Positions 24,601 through 33,944 are shown, numbered from the stretch's first letter. The stretch is DNA of 64,000 bases from RBG-16-57-9 sp964529745 (GCA_964529745.1 CAZGZR010000003.1:1-64000); one strand, 5' to 3'. Notes: generated by a model from the letters alone, not told the origin. Translations and numbers: made by a program.

Positions 24601-25419
24601 ATGAGCTATGAGAGATTGTTGATAGAGGCGCGTAGAGATGTGGACGCAGCCGTCGAGATCTGGCGGCAACTGATCCAGGAGAGGCTGAGCGACAGGATCG
24701 ATTACGCGATACTCAAAGGCTCGGGGATCAAAGAATGGGAGTCACCCGCGGACTATGTGCCGATGATCAGCGACATCGACATCCACCTAGGCAGGAAGGA
24801 AAGCATGTCTCTGCTTCCGGAGACCCGTGGAGGCTTCCTCTACTCGCTGGAGACAACCCGGCTCTACGAGGAGAGGTTCATGGAGACGAGGCCGGATCAC
24901 CTGCACATCCCCCGCCCCCAGGTCGTGGTCATGGAGGAGAGCCGAGGCGACTGGCTGCCCGAGAGGCCCGAGGAGGTTAAGCTGCTCTTCGGAGAGGTGC
25001 CGCTGAAGCCGGAGGAGTCGGTGGAGCACCTCAGGGCGCGGGACTTGGATGAGCTTGCTGGCTTGGGCCCGCTTCTGGCTCGGCTGCCCGTGCAGGTCAT
25101 CGACCGCATCGACCTGGAGTACTACCGTGTGCTAAGGATGCTCTGCTACGTGGTCTCGCCGACGCCGGTCAGGGTGCTCAGCCAGTATGCCGAACCTAAG
25201 CACGTGTGGACGCTGAACCGGACCAAAGTGCTACGGCTGCTGGAGCGCAACGGCTTCCAAAGTATAGCCGAGCCGTACCGCGAGTACTACCTCAACGGGT
25301 GGAAGGCTTTTACAGAGGGCTTCAGAGACAACGAGACCATGAGGCAGCTCATCACTCACGCTTATGATGTGCTTTACGCTTCCTATGAAGCAGTGAGAGA
25401 GAAGGTGGAGCAGGGATGA
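24601..25419 (+). CDS. Nucleotidyltransferase-like protein
   Basis: A 272-residue protein from ATG 24601; an alternative start at 24577 would add 8 residues. Residues about 35-65 hold the nucleotidyltransferase pattern: YAILKGSGIKEW (helix-turn) and then ISDIDIHLGRK, with the two metal-binding aspartates. The rest is helical and could be a substrate domain. Aminoglycoside and other small-molecule nucleotidyltransferases share this layout. The stop overlaps the VOC gene start by 4 bases. Confidence 0.65.
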   Translation: MSYERLLIEARRDVDAAVEIWRQLIQERLSDRIDYAILKGSGIKEWESPADYVPMISDIDIHLGRKESMSLLPETRGGFLYSLETTRLYEERFMETRPDHLHIPRPQVVVMEESRGDWLPERPEEVKLLFGEVPLKPEESVEHLRARDLDELAGLGPLLARLPVQVIDRIDLEYYRVLRMLCYVVSPTPVRVLSQYAEPKHVWTLNRTKVLRLLERNGFQSIAEPYREYYLNGWKAFTEGFRDNETMRQLITHAYDVLYASYEAVREKVEQG

Positions 25420-25859
25420 AGTACACCCACACGAACCTCGTGGCTCGGGACTGGAGGCGGCTGGCTGACTTCTATATCGAGGTTTTTGGCTGCACACCTG
25501 TGCCCCCCGAGAGGGACCTATCCGGTGGATGGCTCGATGAGGCCACATCTTTACAGGGCGCCCACATCAGGGGGGTCCACCTCAGGCTCCCAGGCCACGG
25601 GGACGCAGGCCCCACCCTGGAGGTGTTCCAGTACGACGAAGAGACGGAGGCCGACACCCCGGCGCCAAACAGACCCGGCTACGGCCACATCGCCTTCGCC
25701 GTCGATGACGTGGAGGCTACCAAGGGAGCCGTCCTCGCCTTGGGAGGCGGGATGGTGGGCGAGGTGGTTAAAGTGGAACTACCCGGCGTGGGAACGCTTG
25801 AGTTCGCCTACATGCGCGACCCAGAGGGCAACGTGATCGAGATCCAGAGGCTCGTCTAG
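25416..25859 (+). CDS. VOC-family metalloprotein
   Basis: A glyoxalase-fold protein of 147 residues with two beta-alpha-beta-beta-beta modules: a first module beginning TNLVARDWRRLADFYIEVFGC, and a second with GHIAFAVDDVEATKGAVL and ending DPEGNVIEIQRL. Such proteins bind a metal and act as lyases, isomerases, dioxygenases or antibiotic-binding proteins. It is translationally coupled to the nucleotidyltransferase-like gene, which hints at a joint role in modifying a small molecule. Confidence 0.85.
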   Translation: MKYTHTNLVARDWRRLADFYIEVFGCTPVPPERDLSGGWLDEATSLQGAHIRGVHLRLPGHGDAGPTLEVFQYDEETEADTPAPNRPGYGHIAFAVDDVEATKGAVLALGGGMVGEVVKVELPGVGTLEFAYMRDPEGNVIEIQRLV

Positions 25860-25861
25860 CC

Positions 25862-26320
25862 CTACACCTTCCGCTTGAGGATGGCTATCTGGCCGGCGTG
25901 GTACAGGTTGTGGTGAACAACGCCGTGTAGCATCTGCTTGAACGTGTAGTCCTTCCCCGGCACCGTCCTCTCCAGGTCCTCGTTGCTCCAGCCGGCAAGC
26001 TCGTCCAGCACCATGTTGACCGCCGCCTCCAGCCGCCTCAGCGACTGGCACCAATGCTCCTCGGTGCTCCCCATACGGGGCCAGTCCATCTCTGGGGCCG
26101 GTTCGGGCATGGCCTTATCCTTCAACGCGTCCAGGATGGCCTCCAGCCAGAAGGTGGTGTGGTCCACCAGCTCCCAGATGGTGTGCCTCTCCCCCAAGGG
26201 GCGCGCCTTCGCCTGCTCCAGATCGACGCCCTCCAAGGTCTTCATGAGGCTGGGTCCGTGCCACGAGTCTCCCTTGTAGGTGGTCAATATCTGGTCCCTC
26301 AGGAACTTTACCTCTTTCAT
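25862..26320 (-). CDS. DinB/YfiT-family protein
   Basis: A four-helix-bundle metal-binding protein of 152 residues. The first metal histidine is in IWELVDHTTFWLEAIL and the last two in GVVHHNLYHAGQIAIL, the usual DinB pattern. Members are thiol-dependent (bacillithiol or mycothiol) S-transferases or hydrolases; archaeal roles are unclear. ATG 26320 is chosen; TTG 26323 is the only longer start. It is convergent with the VOC gene. Confidence 0.85.
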   Translation of the reverse strand: MKEVKFLRDQILTTYKGDSWHGPSLMKTLEGVDLEQAKARPLGERHTIWELVDHTTFWLEAILDALKDKAMPEPAPEMDWPRMGSTEEHWCQSLRRLEAAVNMVLDELAGWSNEDLERTVPGKDYTFKQMLHGVVHHNLYHAGQIAILKRKV

Positions 26321-26495
26321 CAAGCTGAAAGAGAAACGACGGTATAAAACCCCTTAGCTACAGTTCTTAGGGGCTAGCATAGGATGTATTGTCTCTGCCC
26401 ATAATACGATCCCTCAACCAGTTCACCCCGTCTCTCCTCTTACGCGGATTCCTCTAACGTTAAATAGGGTGCGGGACAAGTCCAGACCGTTCTTC

Positions 26496-27476
26496 ATGAA
26501 CGTTGTCGATTTGAAGGGAACGTATCGCGAGATGGGTGAGCAGTACGGGGCTCTCATTAGGGGGCGGTTCCAGCCTCCCCCAGCTTCCGAGGCGAAGAGA
26601 CGGTTCGCGGATGAGTGTGAGGCCCTGACGAGGAAGTACGCCCCCGGCGTCGTCGAGGAGATCGAGGGGTTCGCCAGCGCCGCCGGGGTGGACACCGGGC
26701 TCATGAAGTGCTTCGTCCTGACCCTGGGCATCGAACCCGGGTGCACGGTGTTCGCAGTATCCGGGGCCCACACCGACTGCAGTTTACCCATCTATGGACG
26801 CAACTACGACTGGGACGTCAGCTTCAAGAAGCTCTTCACGCCTATGAGGGTAAGACTCGAAGGCGGCAACACGAGCCTCGTCTTCACCGACCACTTCGTC
26901 GGGGTCTACGGCGGCGTAAACTGTGAGGGACTCGCAGCCGCCATAACCGCCATACCCGCATACATGGGCGAGCCTAGACCAGGGGTACGGATGAACGTAG
27001 CCCTCAGGTGGATGCTCGACAACCTGGGTACCACCGAGGAAGCCGCCGAGTGGCTCAGCGACACGCCCCACCAGTGGGCACACAACTACCTCCTCGCAGA
27101 CAAGGATGGTGTACTCGCCAGAGTCGAGACCTCCCCCGAACTGACTCGGGTACAGCGCTCAGACGAGTTCATGGCCACCACCAACCACTACCACGACCCC
27201 GAGCTGAAGCTGCTTGAAGACCCTGGGTTCGACTACGGCAACACCCATCGGAGGTACTCGACAGTCGAACGGTGGTACGATGGCAGAGACTTGGTTGGGC
27301 TTGAGGACGTGAAGCAGGTGCTCAGCGGCCACGGCGAAGGCGTTTGCGACCACGGCGTCTGGGACGGCGTCGAGTCGGGCACCATATGGTCATGGATAGC
27401 GCCCCTCGGGAGCCGCGTCGCCTACGTCTGCAATGGAGCGCCGTGCAGAGGAGCCTACGAGGAGATCGCCTTCTAG
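26496..27476 (+). CDS. C45-type autoproteolytic peptidase/acyltransferase
   Basis: An Ntn-hydrolase of 326 residues related to isopenicillin-N acyltransferase (MEROPS C45). The expected self-cleavage and nucleophile site is Gly-Cys in PGCTVFAVSG, with C83 as the new N-terminus. Downstream, YGRNYDWD (substrate arm) and VNCEGLAAAIT are typical. It likely cuts or transfers acyl groups on small peptides or acylated amino acids. ATG 26496 is preferred because the TATA-like GTTAAATAG (26458-26466) is about 35 bp upstream; GTG 26469 would be too close to it. Confidence 0.82.
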   Translation: MNVVDLKGTYREMGEQYGALIRGRFQPPPASEAKRRFADECEALTRKYAPGVVEEIEGFASAAGVDTGLMKCFVLTLGIEPGCTVFAVSGAHTDCSLPIYGRNYDWDVSFKKLFTPMRVRLEGGNTSLVFTDHFVGVYGGVNCEGLAAAITAIPAYMGEPRPGVRMNVALRWMLDNLGTTEEAAEWLSDTPHQWAHNYLLADKDGVLARVETSPELTRVQRSDEFMATTNHYHDPELKLLEDPGFDYGNTHRRYSTVERWYDGRDLVGLEDVKQVLSGHGEGVCDHGVWDGVESGTIWSWIAPLGSRVAYVCNGAPCRGAYEEIAF

Positions 27477-27550
27477 GTCTAAACCACGTTTATATCGTCA
27501 TGGACGCATAACTCAGTGATCCATCGGAGCCGCAGCAGAGGTGAACCTGA

Positions 27551-28309
27551 TTGGAGAGCTACAAGGAGGGGGCCGAAAGGTTCTACGACCTTTTCGGCGA
27601 GAAGGACGACGTCGAGTTCTACATTGAGCAGGCGAGGAGGAGCGGCGGCAAGGCCCTGGAGCTTGGGGTGGGCACCGCCCGCCTAGCGATACGATTGGCG
27701 CGCGCCGGCGTGGAGACGTGGGGGATAGACACCAGCAGGCACATGCTCAACGCCGCGGAGAAGAACATCTCGGGGGAGGATCCGGAGACCCAAGCCAGGC
27801 TCCACATGGCCCTCGGGAACGCCGTGGACTTCAGGCTCCCCGAGAGGTTCAGCATGATATACTTCCCCAGCTGCAGCTTCGACCACATACTAGACCCCGC
27901 TGACCAGAGGGCGGCCCTGCTTAACATCAGGGAACACCTGGCTCCGGGTGGTCGCTACGTCTTCGACCTGTACCTCGCCAAGGAGCTGAAGGCGGACAGA
28001 GGCTGGTTCGTCCAGAGGAAGACTCTCGAAGACGGAACCAAAGTAATACGTTCAGGATACCACGTCACTAGACCCGAGAGGCGGCTCATGTCGCTGGACA
28101 TGTGGTACGACCACGTGGTGGACGGCCGGGTGACCGCGAGGTACTACGAGGGCAGCGACGTCTACGTCCACGACGCCAAAGAGATCAGGAGGATGCTGGA
28201 CGAGGCGGGCTACGAGGTTGTCGAGGAGTACGGTGACCACCACGGCAAGCCCTACGAGGATGGGGACGGCCTGATAGTCTTCGTCAGTAGACAACAGAAA
28301 ACAGTTTAA
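27551..28309 (+). CDS. Class I SAM-dependent methyltransferase
   Basis: A second small-molecule methyltransferase (252 residues), with motif I ALELGVGTARLAIRL and the acidic motif II TWGIDTSRHML. The C-terminal half carries DVYVHDAKEIRRMLDEAGYEV, similar in layout to the protein at 23766. Start is TTG 27551 behind an AGAGGTGA ribosome site (27536-27543). The TATA box GTTTATATC at 27488-27496 marks a separate promoter. The substrate is unknown. Confidence 0.86.
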   Translation: MESYKEGAERFYDLFGEKDDVEFYIEQARRSGGKALELGVGTARLAIRLARAGVETWGIDTSRHMLNAAEKNISGEDPETQARLHMALGNAVDFRLPERFSMIYFPSCSFDHILDPADQRAALLNIREHLAPGGRYVFDLYLAKELKADRGWFVQRKTLEDGTKVIRSGYHVTRPERRLMSLDMWYDHVVDGRVTARYYEGSDVYVHDAKEIRRMLDEAGYEVVEEYGDHHGKPYEDGDGLIVFVSRQQKTV

Positions 28310-28325
28310 AGAGAGAAGGTGGGGC

Positions 28326-29348
28326 TCAGCTCTCTGCTACGACCTCGTGCCTCAGGACGCCGATGGGCTGGATCTCGCACTCGACTATGTCACCGACCTT
28401 GAGGAAGCCCTCGGGGCCCCAGCTGTGGGCGACGCCGGCCACGGTGCCCGTTGCGATGACGTCCCCCGGCATCAGCGTCGTGCCGTTGCTCAGGTACTCG
28501 ATGATCCTGGGTATCCGGACGATCATGTTGTCCAGGGTGTTGTTCTGCCTCTCCTGGCCGCTGACCCTGGTCTTGAGCCTCAGCGGCGGATTGAACGGGT
28601 CCCTGATCTCGTCGCTGGTGACGATGCATGGCCCCATGGGGGCGGCGTTGTCCATCCCCTTGCCCTTGGTCCAGTTTATGTCACGCTTGAACATGGGGAA
28701 GTCCACGTCCTGGGGGAAGCCCTGGTCCCGGGCGCTGACGTCTATCATTATGGTGTAGCCGGCGACGTGGTCGTAAGCCTTCCCCGCCGGGATATACTTG
28801 CCCTTCCTGCCGATGACGACGGCGAGCTCGCACTCGTAGTCCATCCTATCCGTGGCCTTCACCTTGATGAGGGGGTCGCGGGGCCCCACCACCAGCGTGG
28901 GGGGCTTCTGGAACATGTCGGGGACGTCCAGCTTCAGGCTCTTGAGCCTCTCGATGGCCTTCCTCCGCTCCTCAGGATCCTTTATGCGCTCCGTGGCGTG
29001 GTCGTAGAAGTTGGCGGCGGCGCAGTACAGCTTCCCCGGCCTCGGGACAGGGGCCAGCAGCTTCGCCTCGTCCAGCGACAGCACGATCTTCTCCTCGTCG
29101 ATGCCCTCCGCCCCGGGATTTTTCTCCGCGTAGGCGAGGGCTTCATCGGCGGCCTTCATGGACTCGTCTCCTCCCTCGAGGAACCCGATCATGCAGCCGG
29201 GGATCAGGGCGTCGGCTCTTCTCCTAGGCGAGGATACGCCTTCCTCTTTAAGCTTCACGGCGTAAGCCGAGTTGAGGTCAACGATCCTGTCGCCCTTGAG
29301 GGCGCCGACTCGTTCCTCCGTGTGAACCCTAAAAGTCACTAGCTTCAT
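28326..29348 (-). CDS. Fumarylacetoacetate hydrolase-family protein
   Basis: A metal-dependent C-C or C-X bond hydrolase/isomerase of 340 residues. The metal-binding acidic cluster is YECELAVVIGRKGKYI, and active-site segments include MIDVSARDQGF, KGMDNAAPMGPCIV and DVIATGTVAGVA. Family members act on acylpyruvates, oxaloacetate enol forms or ketodiacids in aromatic or sugar-acid breakdown. The first 100 residues form the usual N-terminal domain. It starts at a clear ATG at 29348 and stands as its own unit. Confidence 0.88.
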   Translation of the reverse strand: MKLVTFRVHTEERVGALKGDRIVDLNSAYAVKLKEEGVSSPRRRADALIPGCMIGFLEGGDESMKAADEALAYAEKNPGAEGIDEEKIVLSLDEAKLLAPVPRPGKLYCAAANFYDHATERIKDPEERRKAIERLKSLKLDVPDMFQKPPTLVVGPRDPLIKVKATDRMDYECELAVVIGRKGKYIPAGKAYDHVAGYTIMIDVSARDQGFPQDVDFPMFKRDINWTKGKGMDNAAPMGPCIVTSDEIRDPFNPPLRLKTRVSGQERQNNTLDNMIVRIPRIIEYLSNGTTLMPGDVIATGTVAGVAHSWGPEGFLKVGDIVECEIQPIGVLRHEVVAES

Positions 29349-29397
29349 GGTCTCTCTCTATAGGATCTACAGAGGTACTAGAAAATAGTGCTGGAGG

Positions 29398-29811
29398 CTA
29401 TACAACAGGGTAGCCCGCCTTTATCCACCCCGTGATGCCCTCGAACATGCGGTATATCTTAGTGAACCCCAAGTCCTCTAGAATGTCCACGGCCTGCGCG
29501 CTCCTGTTTCCCGTCCGGCAGTAAACCAGCAGCTCGTCCTCAATCGACAGCTCGTCGAAGCGGACGCTAAGCTCCTGGACGGGGATGTTCACGGCGCCCT
29601 CGATGTGGCCCTCCTCGTACTCCGACGCCGTCCTCACGTCCAGTATAACCAGATCCGGCTTGTCCTCTATGAGTCTCCTGGCCTCCTGTACGGTGACGTC
29701 GCCGTAGCTGCTCCGGGGTAGAAGCGACGGGGCGAAGAGCACAGAGGCTATGACTGCCAAGGCGAGCACCACATAGAGAATTCTCCTTTCTCGCTGCTCA
29801 AGCCTCTTCAT
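29398..29811 (-). CDS. Membrane-anchored rhodanese
   Basis: A single rhodanese domain (about residues 38-137) behind an N-terminal hydrophobic anchor (ILYVVLALAVIASVLFAPSLL). The active-site loop is CRTGNRSAQA, with the persulfide cysteine. LVILDVRTASEYEEGHIEGA is the typical CH2A region. It probably moves sulfane sulfur at the outer face of the membrane. ATG 29811 gives 137 residues; GTG 29823 would add 4. Confidence 0.88.
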   Translation of the reverse strand: MKRLEQRERRILYVVLALAVIASVLFAPSLLPRSSYGDVTVQEARRLIEDKPDLVILDVRTASEYEEGHIEGAVNIPVQELSVRFDELSIEDELLVYCRTGNRSAQAVDILEDLGFTKIYRMFEGITGWIKAGYPVV

Positions 29812-29860
29812 AGGGAATCTCACAGAAGGGCGACGTAATAACCTGAGCCAGTTTAAGGCG

Positions 29861-30946
29861 TCATATTCTGTGGGTGTTGAAGCCCTTGGTTAAGCCCTCG
29901 ATGGCCAAGGTCAAGATCTCCGTCAGGTTGTGGAGGTCGTCCAGGCTTATGACCTCGACGGGGCTGTGGCTGTACCTCCTGGGAACGCCGATGCTGACGG
30001 CGGCGACACCCGCCTTGGTCTGCTGCATCGCTGACGCGTCCGTGCCTCCGTGCATGAGGCCGGTCTGGTACGGTATGCCGTTCATCCCCGCAACGCCTAT
30101 GAGCCACTTCCTCAGCATCTGGTTCCCGAGCCGCGTCCTTGAGCCCAGCTCGCCTATGTGGATGGCGGGGCCCTTCCCCACCTCGTAGTAGATGTCCATC
30201 ATGTTTACGTCTGGCTGGTAGCCGGCGGAGCACGTGTCTATGGCCACAGCCATGACCACGTCCAGGTCATGCACCGCCACCTCGGCGCCTCTGAGCCCTA
30301 TCTCCTCCTCGACGGTGCCGACGTAGTAGACCGTCGCCGGTATGGGCTTGTCGCTGAGGTTCCTCGCTACAGCTATGATTGCGGCGAGCCCCACCCTGTC
30401 GTCGGCCGCCGGCGTCGCCACGTAGTTGTGGGCCAGCTCCACGGGGGCGGTGTTCCAGACTATGGGGGTGCCTATCTCGACGCCCCAGCTGATTGCCTCC
30501 TCCCAGCTGTTGGCTCCTATGTCGATGTACATCTCATCTATAGGCGGGACCTTGTACGCCTCCTCAGGCTTGGTGATGTGCCCCGGCTTGATGCCGACGA
30601 CGCCCATTATGGGGCCTTCGTCGATTAGAACCCTTACCTGGTGGCCCATTATGCACCGGGGGACGGCGCCGCCTACGCGCCTGAACCTGATGAAACCCTT
30701 CTCATCCACGTTGAAGACGACGAACCCCACCTGGTCCATGTGGGCTGCGAGGGCTATCCCGGGAGCCTCGGGGTCCGTGCCCCTCTGGACCCCCACCACG
30801 TTCCCGCGCGGCGTGTCGTAGACCTCGTCGCAGACCGGACTCAGCTCATCCACGAGCCTCCTCATCATGGGCTCCTCGAAGCCGCTGGGGCTCCCTATCT
30901 CCACGAGGCTGAATAAAAGCTGTTTAAGGCCCTCCAAACGCTGCAC
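29861..30946 (-). CDS. M42-family aminopeptidase
   Basis: A dinuclear-metal aminopeptidase of 361 residues, of the tetrahedral TET / glutamyl aminopeptidase family. Metal ligands appear in LAAHMDQVGFVV (His and Asp), TPAADDRVGLAA (bridging Asp), GTVEEEIGLRGA (Glu-Glu) and AIDTCSAG (Asp), with a final His in MHGGTDA. It would trim peptides to amino acids in the cytoplasm. Start is GTG 30946. It sits between the rhodanese and a small unknown gene, all on the minus strand. Confidence 0.92.
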   Translation of the reverse strand: MQRLEGLKQLLFSLVEIGSPSGFEEPMMRRLVDELSPVCDEVYDTPRGNVVGVQRGTDPEAPGIALAAHMDQVGFVVFNVDEKGFIRFRRVGGAVPRCIMGHQVRVLIDEGPIMGVVGIKPGHITKPEEAYKVPPIDEMYIDIGANSWEEAISWGVEIGTPIVWNTAPVELAHNYVATPAADDRVGLAAIIAVARNLSDKPIPATVYYVGTVEEEIGLRGAEVAVHDLDVVMAVAIDTCSAGYQPDVNMMDIYYEVGKGPAIHIGELGSRTRLGNQMLRKWLIGVAGMNGIPYQTGLMHGGTDASAMQQTKAGVAAVSIGVPRRYSHSPVEVISLDDLHNLTEILTLAIEGLTKGFNTHRI

Positions 30947-30986
30947 CTCAATAGAAGATACGGGCCGTCGATGAAATGGTTTTGGG

Positions 30987-31310
30987 TCAGATCTCTATGA
31001 CGTCTTTGCTGGCTTTCCCCGGCCTCGCCGTCTCCGGGTTCACGTCCTCCAGCATCTCCAGGAGGCTCTCCAGCTTCTCGTTCATCAATATGTCCTTGAA
31101 CTCCAAGTACTCATCGGCTGACCTAATTATGAGGCCCCGGCGCTTCGTCGGGCTGCCGCTGGCGTCCACCGGGTTCACCTCGACGCAAAGGCTCGGCTCC
31201 CTGTTCTTGCTGCCCGGCATCCTCATCACGAAGACCCCCGGGACGGTCGTCTTCACCTTCTCCCAGTCTTTGCCCTTCTGAAGAAATTCCGCTAGCTTCT
31301 CCTCTGACAT
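30987..31310 (-). CDS. Conserved-looking hypothetical protein
   Basis: A 107-residue soluble protein. The middle has VPGVFVMRMPGSKNREP and GLIIRSADEYLEFKDIL, resembling a small single-domain fold with two strands and helices; the C-terminus is charged. No domain is recognised. It is 40 bp upstream of the M42 peptidase gene in the same direction and could be cotranscribed with it. Confidence 0.7.
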   Translation of the reverse strand: MSEEKLAEFLQKGKDWEKVKTTVPGVFVMRMPGSKNREPSLCVEVNPVDASGSPTKRRGLIIRSADEYLEFKDILMNEKLESLLEMLEDVNPETARPGKASKDVIEI

Positions 31311-31387
31311 ACCCTGATCAACCCGTTCCCGGTATACAAGGGTTACCCAAGAGCTTCACCGGTTATTTATAGTTTAACCTCGAATAC

Positions 31388-33085
31388 ATGTACATGGTTT
31401 CTGAAGGGTTCGTCTATCAGGACAGGCGCTGGGTGGGCGCCGGTAGGAGCGACTGTGTCGCTGAGAACGGGATGGTGGCGTCCAAGCACTCCCTCATAGG
31501 GGAGGCCGGCGTCGCCGTCATGAAGAAGGGTGGGAACGCCGTGGACGCGGCAGTCGCCGCCGCTTTCATGGACTGCGTCGTCGAGCCGGCGATGAACGGC
31601 ATAGGCGGGGAGGGCGTCATGGCGATACACCTGGAGTCCGGCGAGAACGTCATAGTGGACTACGTTGGCAGGCCGTCAGTGAACTGCACCCCTGACATGT
31701 ACGAGGTGGAGGACGTCGCCGAGCCGGGGTGGATGGGCTGGTACAAGGTGAAGGACGACGCCAACGTCGTCGGACACAAGGCCTGCACCACGCCGGGCAC
31801 CGTCGCGGGACTCACGACGGCCCTCGAGCGGTACGGCACCATGAGCCTCGGGGAGGTCATGGCTCCAGCCATAAAGGTGGCAAAGGAGGGCTTCACCGTG
31901 GGCTGGTGGACCGCCGACCACATCTTCAGGCGCATGGAGGGGTTCTGGGGGTTCGACGAGTGGAGGCGGGTCTACCTCAGGGAGGGCCGGTTCCCGTACC
32001 TTCCCTACGTCCGAGGGATGGCTGAGCCTCACGTCCTCGTGAACGAGGAGCTCGCCAAGTGCCTTGAGGCGATTTCGCTGGAGGGGCGCGACGCCTTCTA
32101 CGAGGGATGGATAGCCAGGGCCATCTCGGATGAGATGGAGAGGGGCGGCGGCCTCATTACCATGGAGGACCTGGCCATGTACGAGCCAATCATACACTCG
32201 CCCGACCCGGGGAGCTACAGGGGCATCGACGTGGTGTACGACCCTACCCACAGCGGGACCACGATGATGCAGATACTCAACATCATGGAGGGATACGACT
32301 ATTCATCAATGGGGTTCATGAGCCCTGAGCGCCTCCACGTCGTCGCCGAGAGCGTCGGCCTTGCCTTCGCTGACAGGTTCAAGTACATGGGTGACCCCGG
32401 CTTCGTGGAGGTCCCCCAGAGGGGCCTAGTCTCCAAGGAGTACGCAGCCGAGCTCCGGGGGAGGATAGACCCCGAGAGGGCTGGCGCCGTGGAGTTCCAT
32501 GACCCGTGGCCCTACGAGTCGGAGTGCACCACGGCCCTCGCCGTGGCCGACAAGGCTGGGAACATGGTCTGCGTCAACCAGACTCTCGTCAACTCCTTCG
32601 GCTGCGGCGTCGTGATACCCGGCACAGGCATAGTAATGAACAACGCCATGTACGGCCTCGACCCGGAGCCGGGCCACGCAAACAGCATCGACGGCAGGAA
32701 GCGTCGTATACAGAACGTGTGCCCAACCGTGCTGCTCGACGAAGGAGAGCCCTACATGGTACTCGGCGCTCCCGGCGGCAGGAACATACAGGTCTCCGTG
32801 GCCCAGGTCATCCACCACGTCGTCGATTACGGGATGGGGGCCCAGGACGCCGTGGACGCCCCGAGGCTGACCCGGGAGACCGGGACCGTCTACATCGACT
32901 CTCGATACCCGGCCGCCACGAGGGACGAGCTTGTATCCATGGGCCACGACATCGACTGGGTAGACCCCGAGCTCAAGAGCTGGGGCAGGCCGGTGGCCGT
33001 GGTCACGGACAGAGATACCGGGCTGCTCCACGGCGGCGTCTACTCGCTGTTGACAGGATTCGAGTCCATGGCGGTAGGGTTCTAA
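31388..33085 (+). CDS. Gamma-glutamyltransferase-family Ntn hydrolase
   Basis: A 565-residue member of the GGT family, which cleaves gamma-glutamyl bonds in glutathione-like compounds or acylated amino acids. The proenzyme splits before the catalytic threonine, here T381 in ECTTALAVADKAGN. The later GAPGGRNIQVSVAQVI region and the NMVCVNQTLVNSFG strand belong to the small subunit. There is no signal peptide, so it acts in the cytoplasm, unlike bacterial GGT. ATG 31388 or ATG 31394 can be the start; a TATA-like TTATTTAT (31363-31370) favours the second. Confidence 0.9.
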   Translation: MYMVSEGFVYQDRRWVGAGRSDCVAENGMVASKHSLIGEAGVAVMKKGGNAVDAAVAAAFMDCVVEPAMNGIGGEGVMAIHLESGENVIVDYVGRPSVNCTPDMYEVEDVAEPGWMGWYKVKDDANVVGHKACTTPGTVAGLTTALERYGTMSLGEVMAPAIKVAKEGFTVGWWTADHIFRRMEGFWGFDEWRRVYLREGRFPYLPYVRGMAEPHVLVNEELAKCLEAISLEGRDAFYEGWIARAISDEMERGGGLITMEDLAMYEPIIHSPDPGSYRGIDVVYDPTHSGTTMMQILNIMEGYDYSSMGFMSPERLHVVAESVGLAFADRFKYMGDPGFVEVPQRGLVSKEYAAELRGRIDPERAGAVEFHDPWPYESECTTALAVADKAGNMVCVNQTLVNSFGCGVVIPGTGIVMNNAMYGLDPEPGHANSIDGRKRRIQNVCPTVLLDEGEPYMVLGAPGGRNIQVSVAQVIHHVVDYGMGAQDAVDAPRLTRETGTVYIDSRYPAATRDELVSMGHDIDWVDPELKSWGRPVAVVTDRDTGLLHGGVYSLLTGFESMAVGF

Positions 33086-33122
33086 GACCCGACAGCGGGG
33101 CTGCCCCCGGTGGGCTCTAAGA

Positions 33123-33944
33123 CTATCGACCAGCTGAGCCCAGGAGGGCCCGCACCTCCCTCAGGAGCTCGTCCCTATCTTCCTCTTCATCCCGCCAGAG
33201 TCTATCCAGCTCCCGCCGCCGCTCCGCCGAGATCAGTCCTTGAGCCCTGGCCTGGTTCAACGCCTCGACGAACTCCCTGTATACGTTCCTCGTCTTCCTC
33301 GGTCTGGCCAGCCTCTCCCTGATCACCTCTCGCCGGGTCTTGATGCTGGACAACAACTCGATGAGCGGCCTCATCTCCCTCAGCGCCTGTCCGAAGGATT
33401 CTCGGTTCAACGGGGTGTTGATCGACGCCAGATGGACCTCCGGGGACCTCGGCTTGACGTAGACAGACTGGTTGTTGACGATCCTTCTGCCCCCTTTCCG
33501 CAGCTCGTCGGCCTCATCCAGCAGCCTTCTGAGAAGCCCACCGTCCAGCCTTGAGGTCAGATACCTCCTTACGGGCTCGGTGTCGGGGCGGTCACTGCTT
33601 CCGCTGTAGAGCTTTGTCTCGTACACTGTGGGGAGGCCCCCGAGCAGATTAAACAGCTTTTCATGCTCCTCCATGTGGGTCTCCCTGAAGATGTTCTCCA
33701 GTTGTTCGACGCTATTCTTGGACAGGTAGACGATGGCCAGCGCTAGCTCTTGGTCTCCGAGTCGCAGCTGGAGGCTCGGTAGCGGCCTATCCTCTTCCTT
33801 ACCCGTTCCTCTCAGGGATACAGTAAGCAGGTCTTCGGCTGACACGTTCTCCATGACCTCTCTCTCGCTGAGGCTGGGAACCAGCCCGTCCAGCTCCTCC
33901 TCCACTAGCCTGTACCATCCGACGTATTTTCCTCTCCAAGCCAT
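33123..33944 (-). CDS. Hypothetical charged helical protein
   Basis: A 273-residue soluble protein from ATG 33944 (GTG 33953 possible). It is rich in Arg, Glu and Leu and predicted almost entirely helical, with a possible coiled coil from residue 190 to the end (MRPLIELLSSIKTRREVIRER, then RRELDRLWRDEEEDRDELL). I see no catalytic motif and no known domain. It has no close neighbour in the same direction except the secreted-protein gene 70 bp upstream. Confidence 0.7.
   Translation of the reverse strand: MAWRGKYVGWYRLVEEELDGLVPSLSEREVMENVSAEDLLTVSLRGTGKEEDRPLPSLQLRLGDQELALAIVYLSKNSVEQLENIFRETHMEEHEKLFNLLGGLPTVYETKLYSGSSDRPDTEPVRRYLTSRLDGGLLRRLLDEADELRKGGRRIVNNQSVYVKPRSPEVHLASINTPLNRESFGQALREMRPLIELLSSIKTRREVIRERLARPRKTRNVYREFVEALNQARAQGLISAERRRELDRLWRDEEEDRDELLREVRALLGSAGR

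Noticed and set aside
30158..30628. Long plus-strand frame opposite the M42 peptidase
   Set aside because: Antisense of a well-conserved catalytic region; composition is dominated by Val, His and Asp as in other shadows here.
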